64,000 nt of DNA from Cupriavidus sp. WGlv3 (lineage in GTDB: Bacteria; Pseudomonadota; Gammaproteobacteria; Burkholderiales; Burkholderiaceae), in contig NZ_JALHRX010000007.1 in NCBI RefSeq assembly GCF_023952475.1, forward strand, positions 124,001 through 188,000. Direction: 5' to 3'. This document shows positions 54,558 to 63,100 of the stretch, piece after piece. Below the pieces are notes generated by a model. The model had not been told where the DNA came from. It searched no databases and worked only from the letters and a program-made list of their open reading frames with translations. How positions within the stretch are numbered: position 1 is the first letter of the stretch; every line of letters begins with the position of its first letter. A program made the position numbers and the translations under genes.

Positions 54558-55406
54558 ATGAAACTGGTTCGAGTAGGCAACCCCGGCGCCGAGCGCCCGG
54601 GCATGATCGATGATGCCGGCCACGTGCGCGACCTGTCCGGCGTGATCCCCGATGTCGATGCGGCGCAGCTGGCGCCGGCCGCGCTGGAAGCGCTGGCGCA
54701 GGTCGACCCGCACACCCTGCCTGTCATCGAAGGCGCGCGTTTTGGCGTGCCCTGGACCGGTATCGGCAAGATCGTCGCGATTGGCCTGAACTATGCCGAC
54801 CACGCTGCCGAAGCCGGCATGCCGCTGCCGGCCGAGCCGATCGTGTTCCTGAAGGCCAGCAGCTCGCTCAATGGTCCCAACGACGCGGTGATGCTGCCGT
54901 TCGGCTCGCACAAGACCGACTGGGAAGTGGAGCTGGGCGTGGTCATCGGCACCACCGCGCGCAACGTCTCGCGCGAGCAGGCGCTGCAGCACGTGGCCGG
55001 CTACTGCGTGGTCAACGATGTCTCGGAGCGCGAATTCCAGATCGAGCGCGGCGGCACCTGGGACAAGGGCAAGGGCTGCGACACCTTCTGCCCCGCCGGC
55101 CCGTGGCTGGTAACGCGTGACGAAGTGGCTGACCCGCAGGCGCTGGGGCTATGGCTGGAGGTCAACGGCGAGCGCGTGCAGCAGGGCACCACCGCCACCA
55201 TGGTGTTCGACGTGGCCACGCTGGTCAGCTATGTCAGCCGCTTCATGACGCTGCTGCCAGGCGACCTGATCGCGACCGGAACGCCGCCCGGCGTCGGCAT
55301 GGGCTGCAAGCCGCCGCGCTTCCTCAAGGCCGGCGACACCATGCGGCTGGGCGTGGACGAACTGGGCGAGCAGTTGCAACGTGTGGTGGCGTACGGCGAG
55401 CGCTGA
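54558..55406 (+). CDS. Fumarylacetoacetate hydrolase family protein
   Basis: The 282-residue protein has the FAH fold: IGLNYADHAAEAGMPLPAEP, the metal ligands in TDWEVELGVVIG, the catalytic-region NDVSEREFQIERGGTWDKGKG, and TGTPPGVG near the end. Family members cleave C-C bonds of beta-diketo or oxo acids (ureidoglycolate lyase, 2-keto-3-deoxy acid and fumarylpyruvate hydrolases). It lies 36 bases after the GntR gene. With the MFS and decarboxylase-like genes it suggests an aromatic or dicarboxylic acid pathway; the exact reaction is unknown. Confidence 0.82.
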   Translation: MKLVRVGNPGAERPGMIDDAGHVRDLSGVIPDVDAAQLAPAALEALAQVDPHTLPVIEGARFGVPWTGIGKIVAIGLNYADHAAEAGMPLPAEPIVFLKASSSLNGPNDAVMLPFGSHKTDWEVELGVVIGTTARNVSREQALQHVAGYCVVNDVSEREFQIERGGTWDKGKGCDTFCPAGPWLVTRDEVADPQALGLWLEVNGERVQQGTTATMVFDVATLVSYVSRFMTLLPGDLIATGTPPGVGMGCKPPRFLKAGDTMRLGVDELGEQLQRVVAYGER

Positions 55407-55436
55407 CCGCGGCCGCTGCAAGGGTTCCCCGTCGAT

Positions 55437-55475
55437 ACGCTTTCATACAAAGCGTTGGGTTTCCACACAAAGCGT
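55437..55475 (+). promoter_or_regulatory. CAAAGCGT repeats upstream of the amidohydrolase gene
   Basis: CAAAGCGT occurs at 55448-55455 and 55468-55475, exactly 20 bases apart. ACGCTTT at 55437-55443 is the inverted partner of the first copy. Two direct sites two helical turns apart plus one inverted half-site suggest an activator binding region in the 204-base gap before the amidohydrolase gene. Confidence 0.45.
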
Positions 55476-55610
55476 ACGATTAGGGCAACAGTTCTGGCGC
55501 GGAAAGCGGCCGGATTACATGGTTTTACATGAAATCGGGGGCCTGACGTTTCGTTCGCCTTTTCTGCGTGAAATACTGGTTATACAGGTTTCGCCAGAGA
55601 GCAAAACGCC

Positions 55611-56867
55611 ATGTCCGAGCACGCCCCCGAAATCGAGTCTTACCTCGGCGCCACCCTCCAGTCCTCCGCGTCATCGCTGAAGTCACCGCTGAAGCATCGA
55701 TACTGCGCGCTGGCCGATACCCTCGACAGCCGCGCCGAACTCGAAGCGATCCGGCGCAATATCCACCAGCATCCCGAACTGGCCTTCGACGAGGTCCGCA
55801 CTGCCGGCCTTGTCGCCACCTTGCTCGAAGGGTGGGGCTACGCGGTCACGCGCGGCGTGGGCGGCACCGGCGTGGTGGGTACGCTGCGCTGTGGCGAGAG
55901 CGGCCACAGCGTGGGCATCCGCGCCGACATGGACGCCCTGCCGATCCACGAGCGCACCGCGCTGCCGTACGCCAGCGTCAACGCCGGCCGCATGCACGCC
56001 TGCGGCCACGACGGCCATACCGCGATCCTGCTCGGCGCGGCGCGGCAGCTGGCGCGCACGCGCAATTTCAATGGCACCGTCCACCTGATCTTCCAGCCGG
56101 CCGAGGAAATCGGCGCCGGCGGCGGCGCCGAGCGCATGCTGGCCGACGGGCTGTTCGAGCGCTTTCCCTGCGATGCCATCTTCGGCCTGCATAACCATCC
56201 GGGCGTGGAGCAGGGCACATTCCTGTTCCGTTCGGGCCCGTTCATGGCGGCGTGCGACACCGTCACCATCACCATCCGCGGCAAGGGCGGCCACGCCGCG
56301 CGGCCGCACCAGTCGGTCGATCCGATCCTGGTGGCGGGCAGCCTGGTGATGGCGCTGCAGTCGGTGGTGTCGCGCTATGTCGATCCGAACGAAACCGCGG
56401 TGGTGACGATCGGCACGCTGCACGCCGGGCACGCGCCCAACGTGATTCCGGACAGCGCCCGGATGGAACTCAGCGTGCGTTCGTTCAGCCCGGAAGTGCG
56501 CGCCGCGCTGGAGCAACGCATCCGCCAGCTCGCCACGGCGCACGCCGAAGGCTACGGCGCGGTGGCCGAGATCGACTACGTGCGTGGCTACCCGGTGCTG
56601 GTCAACAGCGAGCGCGAGACCGAGTTCGCGCGCCAGGTGGCCGAGGAACTGGTCGGCGGCGGCAAGGTGGTGGACCAGGCCGCGCGCATCGCCGGCAGCG
56701 AGGACTTTGCCTACTTCCTGCAAGAGCGCCCCGGCTGCTTCGTGCGGCTGGGCAACGGCGCCAACCAGCCGCTGCTGCACAACGCCGGCTATGACTTCAA
56801 CGACGACAACCTGACCGTCGGCGCGGCCTACTGGACCCGGCTGGTGGAGCGCTACCTGGGCAACTGA
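55611..56867 (+). CDS. M20-family amidohydrolase (hippurate hydrolase-like)
   Basis: The 418-residue metal-dependent hydrolase shows MHACGHDGHTAILLGAA near residue 130, QPAEEIGAGGGAERMLADG near 165, GLHNHPGVEQG, a dimerisation domain from about 210, and the late AGSEDFAYFLQERPG. It should split an N-acyl amino acid or similar amide. The ATG at 55611 adds an N-terminal extension of about 40 residues before the usual domain start. It is convergent with the AraC gene. Confidence 0.87.
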   Translation: MSEHAPEIESYLGATLQSSASSLKSPLKHRYCALADTLDSRAELEAIRRNIHQHPELAFDEVRTAGLVATLLEGWGYAVTRGVGGTGVVGTLRCGESGHSVGIRADMDALPIHERTALPYASVNAGRMHACGHDGHTAILLGAARQLARTRNFNGTVHLIFQPAEEIGAGGGAERMLADGLFERFPCDAIFGLHNHPGVEQGTFLFRSGPFMAACDTVTITIRGKGGHAARPHQSVDPILVAGSLVMALQSVVSRYVDPNETAVVTIGTLHAGHAPNVIPDSARMELSVRSFSPEVRAALEQRIRQLATAHAEGYGAVAEIDYVRGYPVLVNSERETEFARQVAEELVGGGKVVDQAARIAGSEDFAYFLQERPGCFVRLGNGANQPLLHNAGYDFNDDNLTVGAAYWTRLVERYLGN

Positions 56868-56891
56868 GCCCGGGTTCCGCGCTCCAGGGCC

Positions 56892-57764
56892 TTAACGGAA
56901 GAACGCGCTCGGCGGCACGCCGAACTGGCGCCGGAACATGGTCGCGAACGCGCTCGGGCTGTCGTAGCCCAGGTCCAGCGCCACATCGACCACCTTGCTG
57001 CCGGCCGCCAGCTTTTCCAGCGCGGCCAGCAGGCGCGCCTGCTGGCGCCATTGGCCGAAGGTCATGCCGGTCTCGCGCGCAAAGCGGCGCTGGATGGTCT
57101 TGGGGTCCAGCCCCAGCCGCGCGCCCCAGTCGGCCAGCGTCAGCGCGGTGTCGGGCGCGCCGGCGATGGCGTCGCAGATCTGCCGCAGGCTGGCGTCCGC
57201 CGGACGCGGCAGGTGCAGCGGCAGCGACGGCACCAAGAGCACTTCATCGAGCAGCAGCCGCATCAGCCGGGCATCGCGCGTGTCGGGCGCATAGGGCAGG
57301 GCGATCTCCACCGCGGCCAATATCAGCTCGCGCAGCAGCGGCGAGATGCCCAGCACGGTGCAGCGCTGCGGCAGGTCGGGCGCGGCATCGGGGCGGATAT
57401 AAGCGGTGCGCATTTGCACGCGGCCCACCATGCGGATCCAGTGCGTGGTGCCGCCCGGCATCCACATGCCGCGCGTCGGCGGCACGATCCACTGGCCTTC
57501 GGCCGTGGCCACCACCATCACGCCGTGCACCGCGTGGATCAGCTGCGCGTGCGGGTGCTGGTGCGGCTGGGTCATGTGACCGGGCAGGTAGTCGGCCGCC
57601 ATCGCGGTGACCGGCAGCGGGCTGCGGTCGAAGCGAAAATAGGGCGGCGGATCGGCGTAGGTGTCGCCCAGCGCCAGCGTTTCGGGGGTGGGGTCGGGCA
57701 GCGGCTGTCGCGACCGGCGACTCACGGGGGCCGCGGCGGAAAGAGGGCGGGGGGCGCGCGCCAT
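56892..57764 (-). CDS. AraC-family transcriptional regulator
   Basis: The 290-residue protein has an N-terminal cupin-like sensor domain (GHMTQPHQHPHAQLIHAVHGVM) and a C-terminal double helix-turn-helix (TLADWGARLGLDPKTIQRRFARETGMTFGQW and VALDLGYDSPSAFATMFRRQFG). A basic and proline-rich segment precedes the sensor. It is divergent from the fosmidomycin-resistance-type exporter gene and probably regulates it. Confidence 0.87.
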   Translation of the reverse strand: MARAPRPLSAAAPVSRRSRQPLPDPTPETLALGDTYADPPPYFRFDRSPLPVTAMAADYLPGHMTQPHQHPHAQLIHAVHGVMVVATAEGQWIVPPTRGMWMPGGTTHWIRMVGRVQMRTAYIRPDAAPDLPQRCTVLGISPLLRELILAAVEIALPYAPDTRDARLMRLLLDEVLLVPSLPLHLPRPADASLRQICDAIAGAPDTALTLADWGARLGLDPKTIQRRFARETGMTFGQWRQQARLLAALEKLAAGSKVVDVALDLGYDSPSAFATMFRRQFGVPPSAFFR

Positions 57765-57891
57765 GTCCTTTTCTCCAAGGTTGCGGACCTATTCTCGCAG
57801 GACAGGCGCCGGTACGCCAGCTAGCATCGGTGCTCAGATTGTTCCCGGCCGGCGCCCCCGCTGGCCGCTTTCCGTTTGTCGAGAGCCGCCA

Positions 57892-59139
57892 ATGAGCACA
57901 ACCATCGACTCCGCGCCGGCTGGCGCAGCCCCCGCCACTCCGTCGCTTGCGCCGTCCCCGCAGGCGGAACGCACCGGTTTCCGCGTGCTGTCCGCGATCA
58001 GCTTCGCCCACTTCCTCAACGACATGATCCAGTCGTTGATCCTGGCGATCTATCCGATGCTGAAGGGCGGCTTCAACCTCAGCTTCACCCAGATCGGGCT
58101 GCTGACCATGACCTACCAGGTCACCGCGTCGCTGCTGCAGCCGGTGGTGGGGCTGTACACCGACAAGCATCCCAGGCCGCATTCGCTGGCGGTGGCGATG
58201 GCCTTTACGCTGGCCGGCCTGCTGCTGCTGTCGGTGGCGCCCAGCTACGGCGTGCTGCTGGTGGCCGCGGCGCTGGTCGGCACCGGTTCGTCGATCTTCC
58301 ACCCGGAGTCGTCGCGCGTGGCGCGCATGGCGTCGGGCGGCCAGCACGGGCTGGCGCAGTCGATCTTCCAGGTGGGCGGCAATGGCGGCAGTGCCATGGG
58401 TCCGCTGCTGGCGGCGCTGATCGTGCACCAGCAGGCCAGCCTGGCGTGGTTCTCGCTGGCGGCGCTGGTGGGCATCGTGGTGCTGTGGCGCATCGGCGGC
58501 TGGTACGCGCGCCAGCTGGCGCAGGGCGCGCGTAAGCGCAAGGCCGCCGGCGCGGCGGCCAGCCCGGTGGCCACGCGCGTGGTGGTGCGGGCCATGGTGG
58601 TGCTGATGGTGCTGGTGTTCTCCAAGTACTTCTACATGGCCAGCCTGACCTCGTACTACACCTTCTACCTGATGGAGCGCTTCGGGCTGGCGCAGCAGGA
58701 CGCGCAGCTGCACCTGTTCCTGTTCCTGTTCGCGGTCGCCGCCGGGACCATCCTGGGCGGCCCGATCGGCGACCGCATCGGCCGCAAGCGCGTGATCTGG
58801 GCCTCGATCCTGGGCGTGGCGCCGTTCACGCTGCTGCTGCCGCACGTGGGCCTGTTCTGGACCACGGTGCTGACCTTCATCATCGGCTTTATCCTGGCCT
58901 CGGCGTTCTCGGCGATCCTGGTGTTCGCGCAGGAACTGATCCCCGGCAAGGTCGGCATGGTGTCGGGGCTGTTCTTCGGCTTCGCCTTTGGCATGGGCGG
59001 CATCGGCGCCGCGGTGCTGGGCGGCATGGCCGATACGCACGGGATCCGCGCGGTGTACGAGTACTGCGCCTACCTGCCTCTGCTGGGCCTGCTGACGGTG
59101 TTCCTGCCGGATCTGCGCGAGGGTCCGCAGCGCGCGTGA
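57892..59139 (+). CDS. MFS exporter, fosmidomycin resistance (Fsr) type
   Basis: The 415-residue protein has twelve predicted helices. The start SFAHFLNDMIQSLILAIYPML and FHPESSRVARMASGGQHGLAQSIFQVGGNGG are characteristic of the Fsr group. Members export fosmidomycin and other small molecules. The ATG at 57892 follows GAGAGCC; longer in-frame codons overlap the AraC gene. It lies between the divergent AraC gene and the converging MarR gene. Confidence 0.88.
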   Translation: MSTTIDSAPAGAAPATPSLAPSPQAERTGFRVLSAISFAHFLNDMIQSLILAIYPMLKGGFNLSFTQIGLLTMTYQVTASLLQPVVGLYTDKHPRPHSLAVAMAFTLAGLLLLSVAPSYGVLLVAAALVGTGSSIFHPESSRVARMASGGQHGLAQSIFQVGGNGGSAMGPLLAALIVHQQASLAWFSLAALVGIVVLWRIGGWYARQLAQGARKRKAAGAAASPVATRVVVRAMVVLMVLVFSKYFYMASLTSYYTFYLMERFGLAQQDAQLHLFLFLFAVAAGTILGGPIGDRIGRKRVIWASILGVAPFTLLLPHVGLFWTTVLTFIIGFILASAFSAILVFAQELIPGKVGMVSGLFFGFAFGMGGIGAAVLGGMADTHGIRAVYEYCAYLPLLGLLTVFLPDLREGPQRA

Positions 59140-59147
59140 AGCGTGGC

Positions 59148-59699
59148 TTAGTCGCCTGACTTGCCTTCGCCGCCATCGCCCGATGGCGGCTCGAACATGC
59201 GCAGCCAGCGGCGCAGCAGCGCGGCCAGCTGCGCGCGCTCCGTCGCGGTCAACCCTTCCAGCAGGCGGTGCTCGTTGGCCACGTGCAGCTCCACCGCGTG
59301 GTCGACGCGCGCGCGGCCGGCGTCGGTCAGCGCCACCAGCAGCCCGCGCCGGTCGTCCGGATTGGGCTCGCGCCGTACCAGCCCGGCCCGCTCTAGGTGA
59401 TCGAGCCGGTTGGTCATGGTGCCCGAGGTGATCATCAGCGAGCCGATCAGCGCGCCCGGCGACAGCGCATAGGGCGGCCCGGCCCGCCGCAGCGTCGCCA
59501 GCACATCGAACTCCCACGGCTGCAGCCCGGTCGCGCCCAGCGCGGCTTCGATCGCCCGGCCGGTATGGCGGTTGAGCCGGCCCAGCCGCCCCAGGATGCC
59601 CATCGGCGAGGCATCGAGATCGGGGCGTTCGCGCGCCCATTGGGCGAGGATGCCGTCGACATGGTCGGGGATGTCTTCGGATTTGCGGCGGACAGTCAT
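59148..59699 (-). CDS. MarR-family transcriptional regulator
   Basis: The 183-residue protein has the winged helix of the family (LQPWEFDVLATLRRAG, then SLMITSGTMTNRLDHLERAGLVRREPNPDDRRGLLVALT). Long helices at both ends serve dimerisation. It is divergent from the EamA exporter gene, and two TTGAC-TCAA type sites lie in the 94-base spacer, so it most likely represses the exporter and itself. Confidence 0.9.
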   Translation of the reverse strand: MTVRRKSEDIPDHVDGILAQWARERPDLDASPMGILGRLGRLNRHTGRAIEAALGATGLQPWEFDVLATLRRAGPPYALSPGALIGSLMITSGTMTNRLDHLERAGLVRREPNPDDRRGLLVALTDAGRARVDHAVELHVANEHRLLEGLTATERAQLAALLRRWLRMFEPPSGDGGEGKSGD

Positions 59700-59733
59700 C
59701 AGGGCAGGCAGGCAGAACGAAGCGGATCGAAGT

Positions 59734-59785
59734 ATCTTGACATCAACCGATCGCCTTCGTAAAGTGAATTATCTTGACGTCAAGA
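59734..59785. promoter_or_regulatory. Two MarR operators
   Basis: ATCTTGACATCAA (59734-59746) and the perfect 14-base palindrome TCTTGACGTCAAGA (59772-59785) lie 38 bases apart in the divergent MarR/EamA promoter. The right one ends eight bases before the EamA start codon, the left one lies 35 bases before the MarR start. Confidence 0.7.
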
Positions 59786-59793
59786 ATATCGAC

Positions 59794-60705
59794 ATGAAGG
59801 CGAACGCCATTTCCACGACCGGGGCAGCCGGCCCGAGCCTGAGGGACATCCTGATGACCGGCCTGGCCCCCGCGATCTGGGGCAGCACCTACCTCGTCAC
59901 CAGCCAGTGGCTGCCACCGGGGCAGCCCTTGCTGTCCGGCGTGATCCGCGCGCTGCCGGCCGGTCTGGCGATGCTGGCCTTCGGCAGGCAGTTGCCGCAG
60001 GGCGGCTGGTGGTGGCGCGCGGCGGTGCTCGGCGTGCTCAATATCGGCTTCTTCCAGGCGATGCTGTTCATCGCCGCCTACCGCCTGCCCGGCGGCGTGG
60101 CGGCCACGGTCGGCGCGATCCAGCCGCTGATCGTGGTGGTGCTGGCGTGGGCCTGCCTGAGTGCGCGGCCGCGTCCGGCCGCCTGGATGGCCGGCGCGGG
60201 CGGGTTGCTGGGCGTGGCGCTGCTGGTGCTCGGGCCGGCCGCCAGGCTGGATGCCGTCGGCGTGGCGGCGGCGGCCGCGGGGGCGGTGTCGATGGCGGTG
60301 GGTACGGTGCTGACGCGCCACTGGCAGCCGCCGGTCTCGCCGCTGGTGCTGACGGCATGGCAGTTGTGCGCGGGCGGGCTGTTTCTGCTGCCGTTCGCGC
60401 TGGTGCTGGAACCGCTGCCGGGCACCTTCACGCTGGCCAACTGGCTCGGCTACGCGTGGCTCAGCATAGTCGGCGCCGGCTTCAGCTACGCGCTTTGGTT
60501 CCGCGGCGTGGGGCGCATGCCCTCGTCGGCGGTGGCGGCGCTGGGCTTGCTCAGTCCGGTCAGCGCGACGGTGCTGGGCTTCCTGGTGCTGGGGCAGGCA
60601 CTGACCGCGGTGCAGGCGGCCGGCGCGCTGCTGGTGCTGGGCAGCGTGTGGCTTGGCCAGCGCGCAGCCGCGCCCGCCACGGTGGCGCGTACGCAGGCGG
60701 CCTGA
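59794..60705 (+). CDS. EamA/DMT-family transporter
   Basis: The 303-residue protein has ten predicted helices in two EamA repeats (GLAPAIWGSTYLVTSQWLPPG and, in the second half, AGFSYALWFRGVGRMPSSAVAALGLLSPVSA). It resembles exporters of metabolites and amino acids such as the YdcZ/RhtA-like group. The ATG at 59794 starts after the operator; the longer frame upstream reads through the regulator. Control by the divergent MarR protein is likely. Confidence 0.88.
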   Translation: MKANAISTTGAAGPSLRDILMTGLAPAIWGSTYLVTSQWLPPGQPLLSGVIRALPAGLAMLAFGRQLPQGGWWWRAAVLGVLNIGFFQAMLFIAAYRLPGGVAATVGAIQPLIVVVLAWACLSARPRPAAWMAGAGGLLGVALLVLGPAARLDAVGVAAAAAGAVSMAVGTVLTRHWQPPVSPLVLTAWQLCAGGLFLLPFALVLEPLPGTFTLANWLGYAWLSIVGAGFSYALWFRGVGRMPSSAVAALGLLSPVSATVLGFLVLGQALTAVQAAGALLVLGSVWLGQRAAAPATVARTQAA

Positions 60706-60751
60706 TGTCATCCGCGAAGGGTGCTGCTGCCGGGTGGAATTTTGCGGCATC

Positions 60752-61069
60752 ATGGCGGGCACTCGAGTCAGACCTGCCCCGTTTCCGCCGACGCCGCCGA
60801 CGATGCCAGCCGCCCCAGACCCTTCCGCCGCCCCCGCCACGCCGCCTTGCGAGCGCTGCCTGGCGCTGGCCGACGATCCGCGCCGGCGCGAGCCGCCGGC
60901 CTGCCTGGCGCTGCGTGGCACGGCGCCGGTGGTGACCCAGAGCGCCGCCGGGGTGCCGTACAGCATGCTGTCGTTTTGCTGCCGCGACTGCGGCACGGGC
61001 TGGCGGCTCTACGACCGTGCCAACGAGCTCTTTGTCTCCTGGGTGCCGGAGCGGCCGCTGGAGCGCTGA
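60752..61069 (+). CDS. Small CxxC protein
   Basis: The 105-residue product (88 residues if started at ATG 60803) has a proline- and alanine-rich start and two paired-cysteine sites: CERC, and CCRDCG about 45 residues later. Together they could bind zinc. The sequence GWRLYDRANELFVSW closes the protein. I do not recognise the family. It follows the EamA gene by 46 bases and may share its transcript. Confidence 0.5.
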   Translation: MAGTRVRPAPFPPTPPTMPAAPDPSAAPATPPCERCLALADDPRRREPPACLALRGTAPVVTQSAAGVPYSMLSFCCRDCGTGWRLYDRANELFVSWVPERPLER

Positions 61070-61172
61070 GCGCTGAGCGCGCCGCATGATCGGCTAAGAT
61101 AGCGGCTGTTCCGCCTCGCGCCCGCCGGTTGCGGCGCGGCCGCTTCCGTCGAATCTCTCCCGCTTTCCCATC

Positions 61173-62162
61173 ATGGCCTTTCCCTTCCGCTCGTCGCTGC
61201 TGGCCGCAGCGTGCGCATTCACTGCCGCCGCAGTGGCTCCCGCTAATGCCACCGCGGCCGACGCCTATCCCAGCCGCCCGATCCGCCTGATCGTCGCGTA
61301 TCCCACCGGCGGCATCAGCGACACCGTCGCGCGCGCGCTCGGCGAGCGCCTGTCGGCGCAGATGGGTACCTCGGTGGTGGTGGAGAACAAGGCCGGCGCG
61401 GGCGGCAGCATCGGCATCGATGCGGTAGCCAAGGCTGCGCCGGACGGCTACACCCTCGGCTTTGCCGCCACCAGCCCGCTGACGCTGAATCCGCATGTGG
61501 GACGCGTCAACTACGATCCGCACAAGGACGTGGCGCCGGTGATGAGCGTGATGTACTCGCCGGTGCTGGTGGTCGGGACTTCCGCCTTCAGCGGCAAGAG
61601 CTTTGCCGACGTGGTCGGCCAGGCCGGCGCCAAACCGGGTTCGGTACGCTGGGCCACGTCGGGCCTGGGCACGGTCGGCCATGTGGTGCTGGAACAGGTC
61701 AAGCAGAAGTCGAAGGCCGACATCGTGCTGATCCCGTACAAGGGCGCCGGCCAGCAGATGAACGATGCGCTCGGCGGCCAGTTCGAGGTGATGAGCACCA
61801 ACGCCAGCCCGGTGTTGAGCCAGCATATGCAGGCCGGCCGCCTGCGCGCGCTGGCGGTGGGCGCACCCAGGCGCCTGGAGAGCCTGCCCGCCGTGCCGAC
61901 GCTGGCCGAGCTGGGCTACCCCAAGGCCAACCTGACTTCCACCTTCGGTGTGTTCGCGCCGGGCAAGACCCCCGCGGCCATCATCAACCGCCTGAACGCC
62001 GAGCTGAACAAGGCGCTGGCCGAGCCGGAAGTCCATGAGCGCCTGCTCAAGGGCGGTGAAGTGCCGACCGGCGGCACGCCGGCGCAGTTTGCCAAGGCCA
62101 TCCGCGAAGAATCCGCGGAGAACGCCCGCATCGTCAAGGAAGCCGGCATCAAAGCCGACTGA
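61173..62162 (+). CDS. TctC/Bug-family periplasmic binding protein
   Basis: The 329-residue product has a signal peptide (cleaved near residue 29, NATAA) and the Bug fold: YPSRPIRLIVAYPTGGISDTVARALGERL, VVVENKAGAGGSIGIDAVAKAAPDGYTLG and a C-terminal ESAENARIVKEAGIK. Many such proteins occur as orphans in Cupriavidus and Bordetella; no TctA/TctB membrane genes adjoin it here. The ligand is unknown. Confidence 0.9.
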   Translation: MAFPFRSSLLAAACAFTAAAVAPANATAADAYPSRPIRLIVAYPTGGISDTVARALGERLSAQMGTSVVVENKAGAGGSIGIDAVAKAAPDGYTLGFAATSPLTLNPHVGRVNYDPHKDVAPVMSVMYSPVLVVGTSAFSGKSFADVVGQAGAKPGSVRWATSGLGTVGHVVLEQVKQKSKADIVLIPYKGAGQQMNDALGGQFEVMSTNASPVLSQHMQAGRLRALAVGAPRRLESLPAVPTLAELGYPKANLTSTFGVFAPGKTPAAIINRLNAELNKALAEPEVHERLLKGGEVPTGGTPAQFAKAIREESAENARIVKEAGIKAD

Positions 62163-62188
62163 ATCACCAGCCGGGCGCCGGCGCCAAG

Positions 62189-62869
62189 CTAGGCCGCATC
62201 GAGCCGGCTCCCCAACCCGTACACCGATGACAGCCGCACACCGTTGTGCGGCCACAGCGCCAGCTTGGTGCGCACGCGCGACAAGTGGCTGTCCACGGTG
62301 CGCGAGGCCGCGTCCATGTGATAGCGCCAGACCTGGTCGACCATGGTCTGGCGCAGCACCAGCGAACCCAGGTTGCGGAACAGCAGCACCGCCAGGTCGA
62401 ATTCCTTCGGGGCCAGCAGCACCGGCTTGCCCTGCACCCACACCTGCCGCTCGGTGGTGGCAAAGCGGAACGGCCCGTGTTCCAGGTCGCAATCCGCGCT
62501 CGCCGGCCGCGCGCGGCGCAGCAGCGCCAGCACGCGCGCGGCCAGTTCCGCAGTGCGCAGCGGCTTGGGCACGTAGCTGTCCGCGCCCTGCGCCAGGCAG
62601 GCCGCGACAAAGCCTTCTTCGTTCGAGCCTCCGGTAAGCATCACCGGCATCTCGTTGCCCAGGGTGCGGCGCACCCACGCCAGCACTTCCAATGCCGGCA
62701 GGCCCGGCGTATCGCAATCCAGCATCAGCAGGTCGAACGACCTGCCGCGCAGCGCGCCGATCAGCGCGCGCCCGCTGAGGTAGCGCGTGCACTGGTGGCC
62801 GTTCAGGCGCAGGGTCTGTTCGATGCTGACGGCGAGGGTGGGGTCCGCCTGCAGCGCGGCGATCTTCAC
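62189..62869 (-). CDS. OmpR-family response regulator
   Basis: The 226-residue product has a receiver domain with the phosphoacceptor region FDLLMLDCDTPG, the conserved TGG switch segment and YVPKPL lysine. A winged-helix DNA-binding domain follows (LLAPKEFDLAVLLFRNLGSLV, then SRTVDSHLSRVRTKL). The acidic pocket at the N-terminus is reduced (AALQADP instead of VEDD), which may weaken phosphorylation. The start is GTG at 62869, with AGGAG eight bases upstream. It is divergent from a similar regulator gene, and no histidine kinase gene is in view. Confidence 0.85.
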   Translation of the reverse strand: MKIAALQADPTLAVSIEQTLRLNGHQCTRYLSGRALIGALRGRSFDLLMLDCDTPGLPALEVLAWVRRTLGNEMPVMLTGGSNEEGFVAACLAQGADSYVPKPLRTAELAARVLALLRRARPASADCDLEHGPFRFATTERQVWVQGKPVLLAPKEFDLAVLLFRNLGSLVLRQTMVDQVWRYHMDAASRTVDSHLSRVRTKLALWPHNGVRLSSVYGLGSRLDAA

Positions 62870-63100
62870 GGACGTGGCTCCTGTGCGCGGACGCACCGCA
62901 GTGCGCCGCCGGGATGGACACAGCTCGACAAACAGGTTGTGCGGGCACGGGTCGGCCCGCAGCGAAGCCCATGGTAGGAGCGGCCCGCTGAGGCGAGAAG
63001 TAAAAGATTGTTGAAAGGCGAGATTGAGCGCTTTCCTATTCGGGCGGGCCGCGACACCGGATTAAATGTCCCGCTGATGGCCAGCTACGTCGGAGGCAAC

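Noticed and set aside
57244..59640. 798-codon minus-strand frame over the AraC and exporter genes
   Set aside because: Shadow of two or three real genes, partly in the other frame of the AraC gene.
60768..62972. 734-codon minus-strand frame over the TctC gene
   Set aside because: Shadow frame; the TctC-type gene on the plus strand has signal peptide and family motifs.
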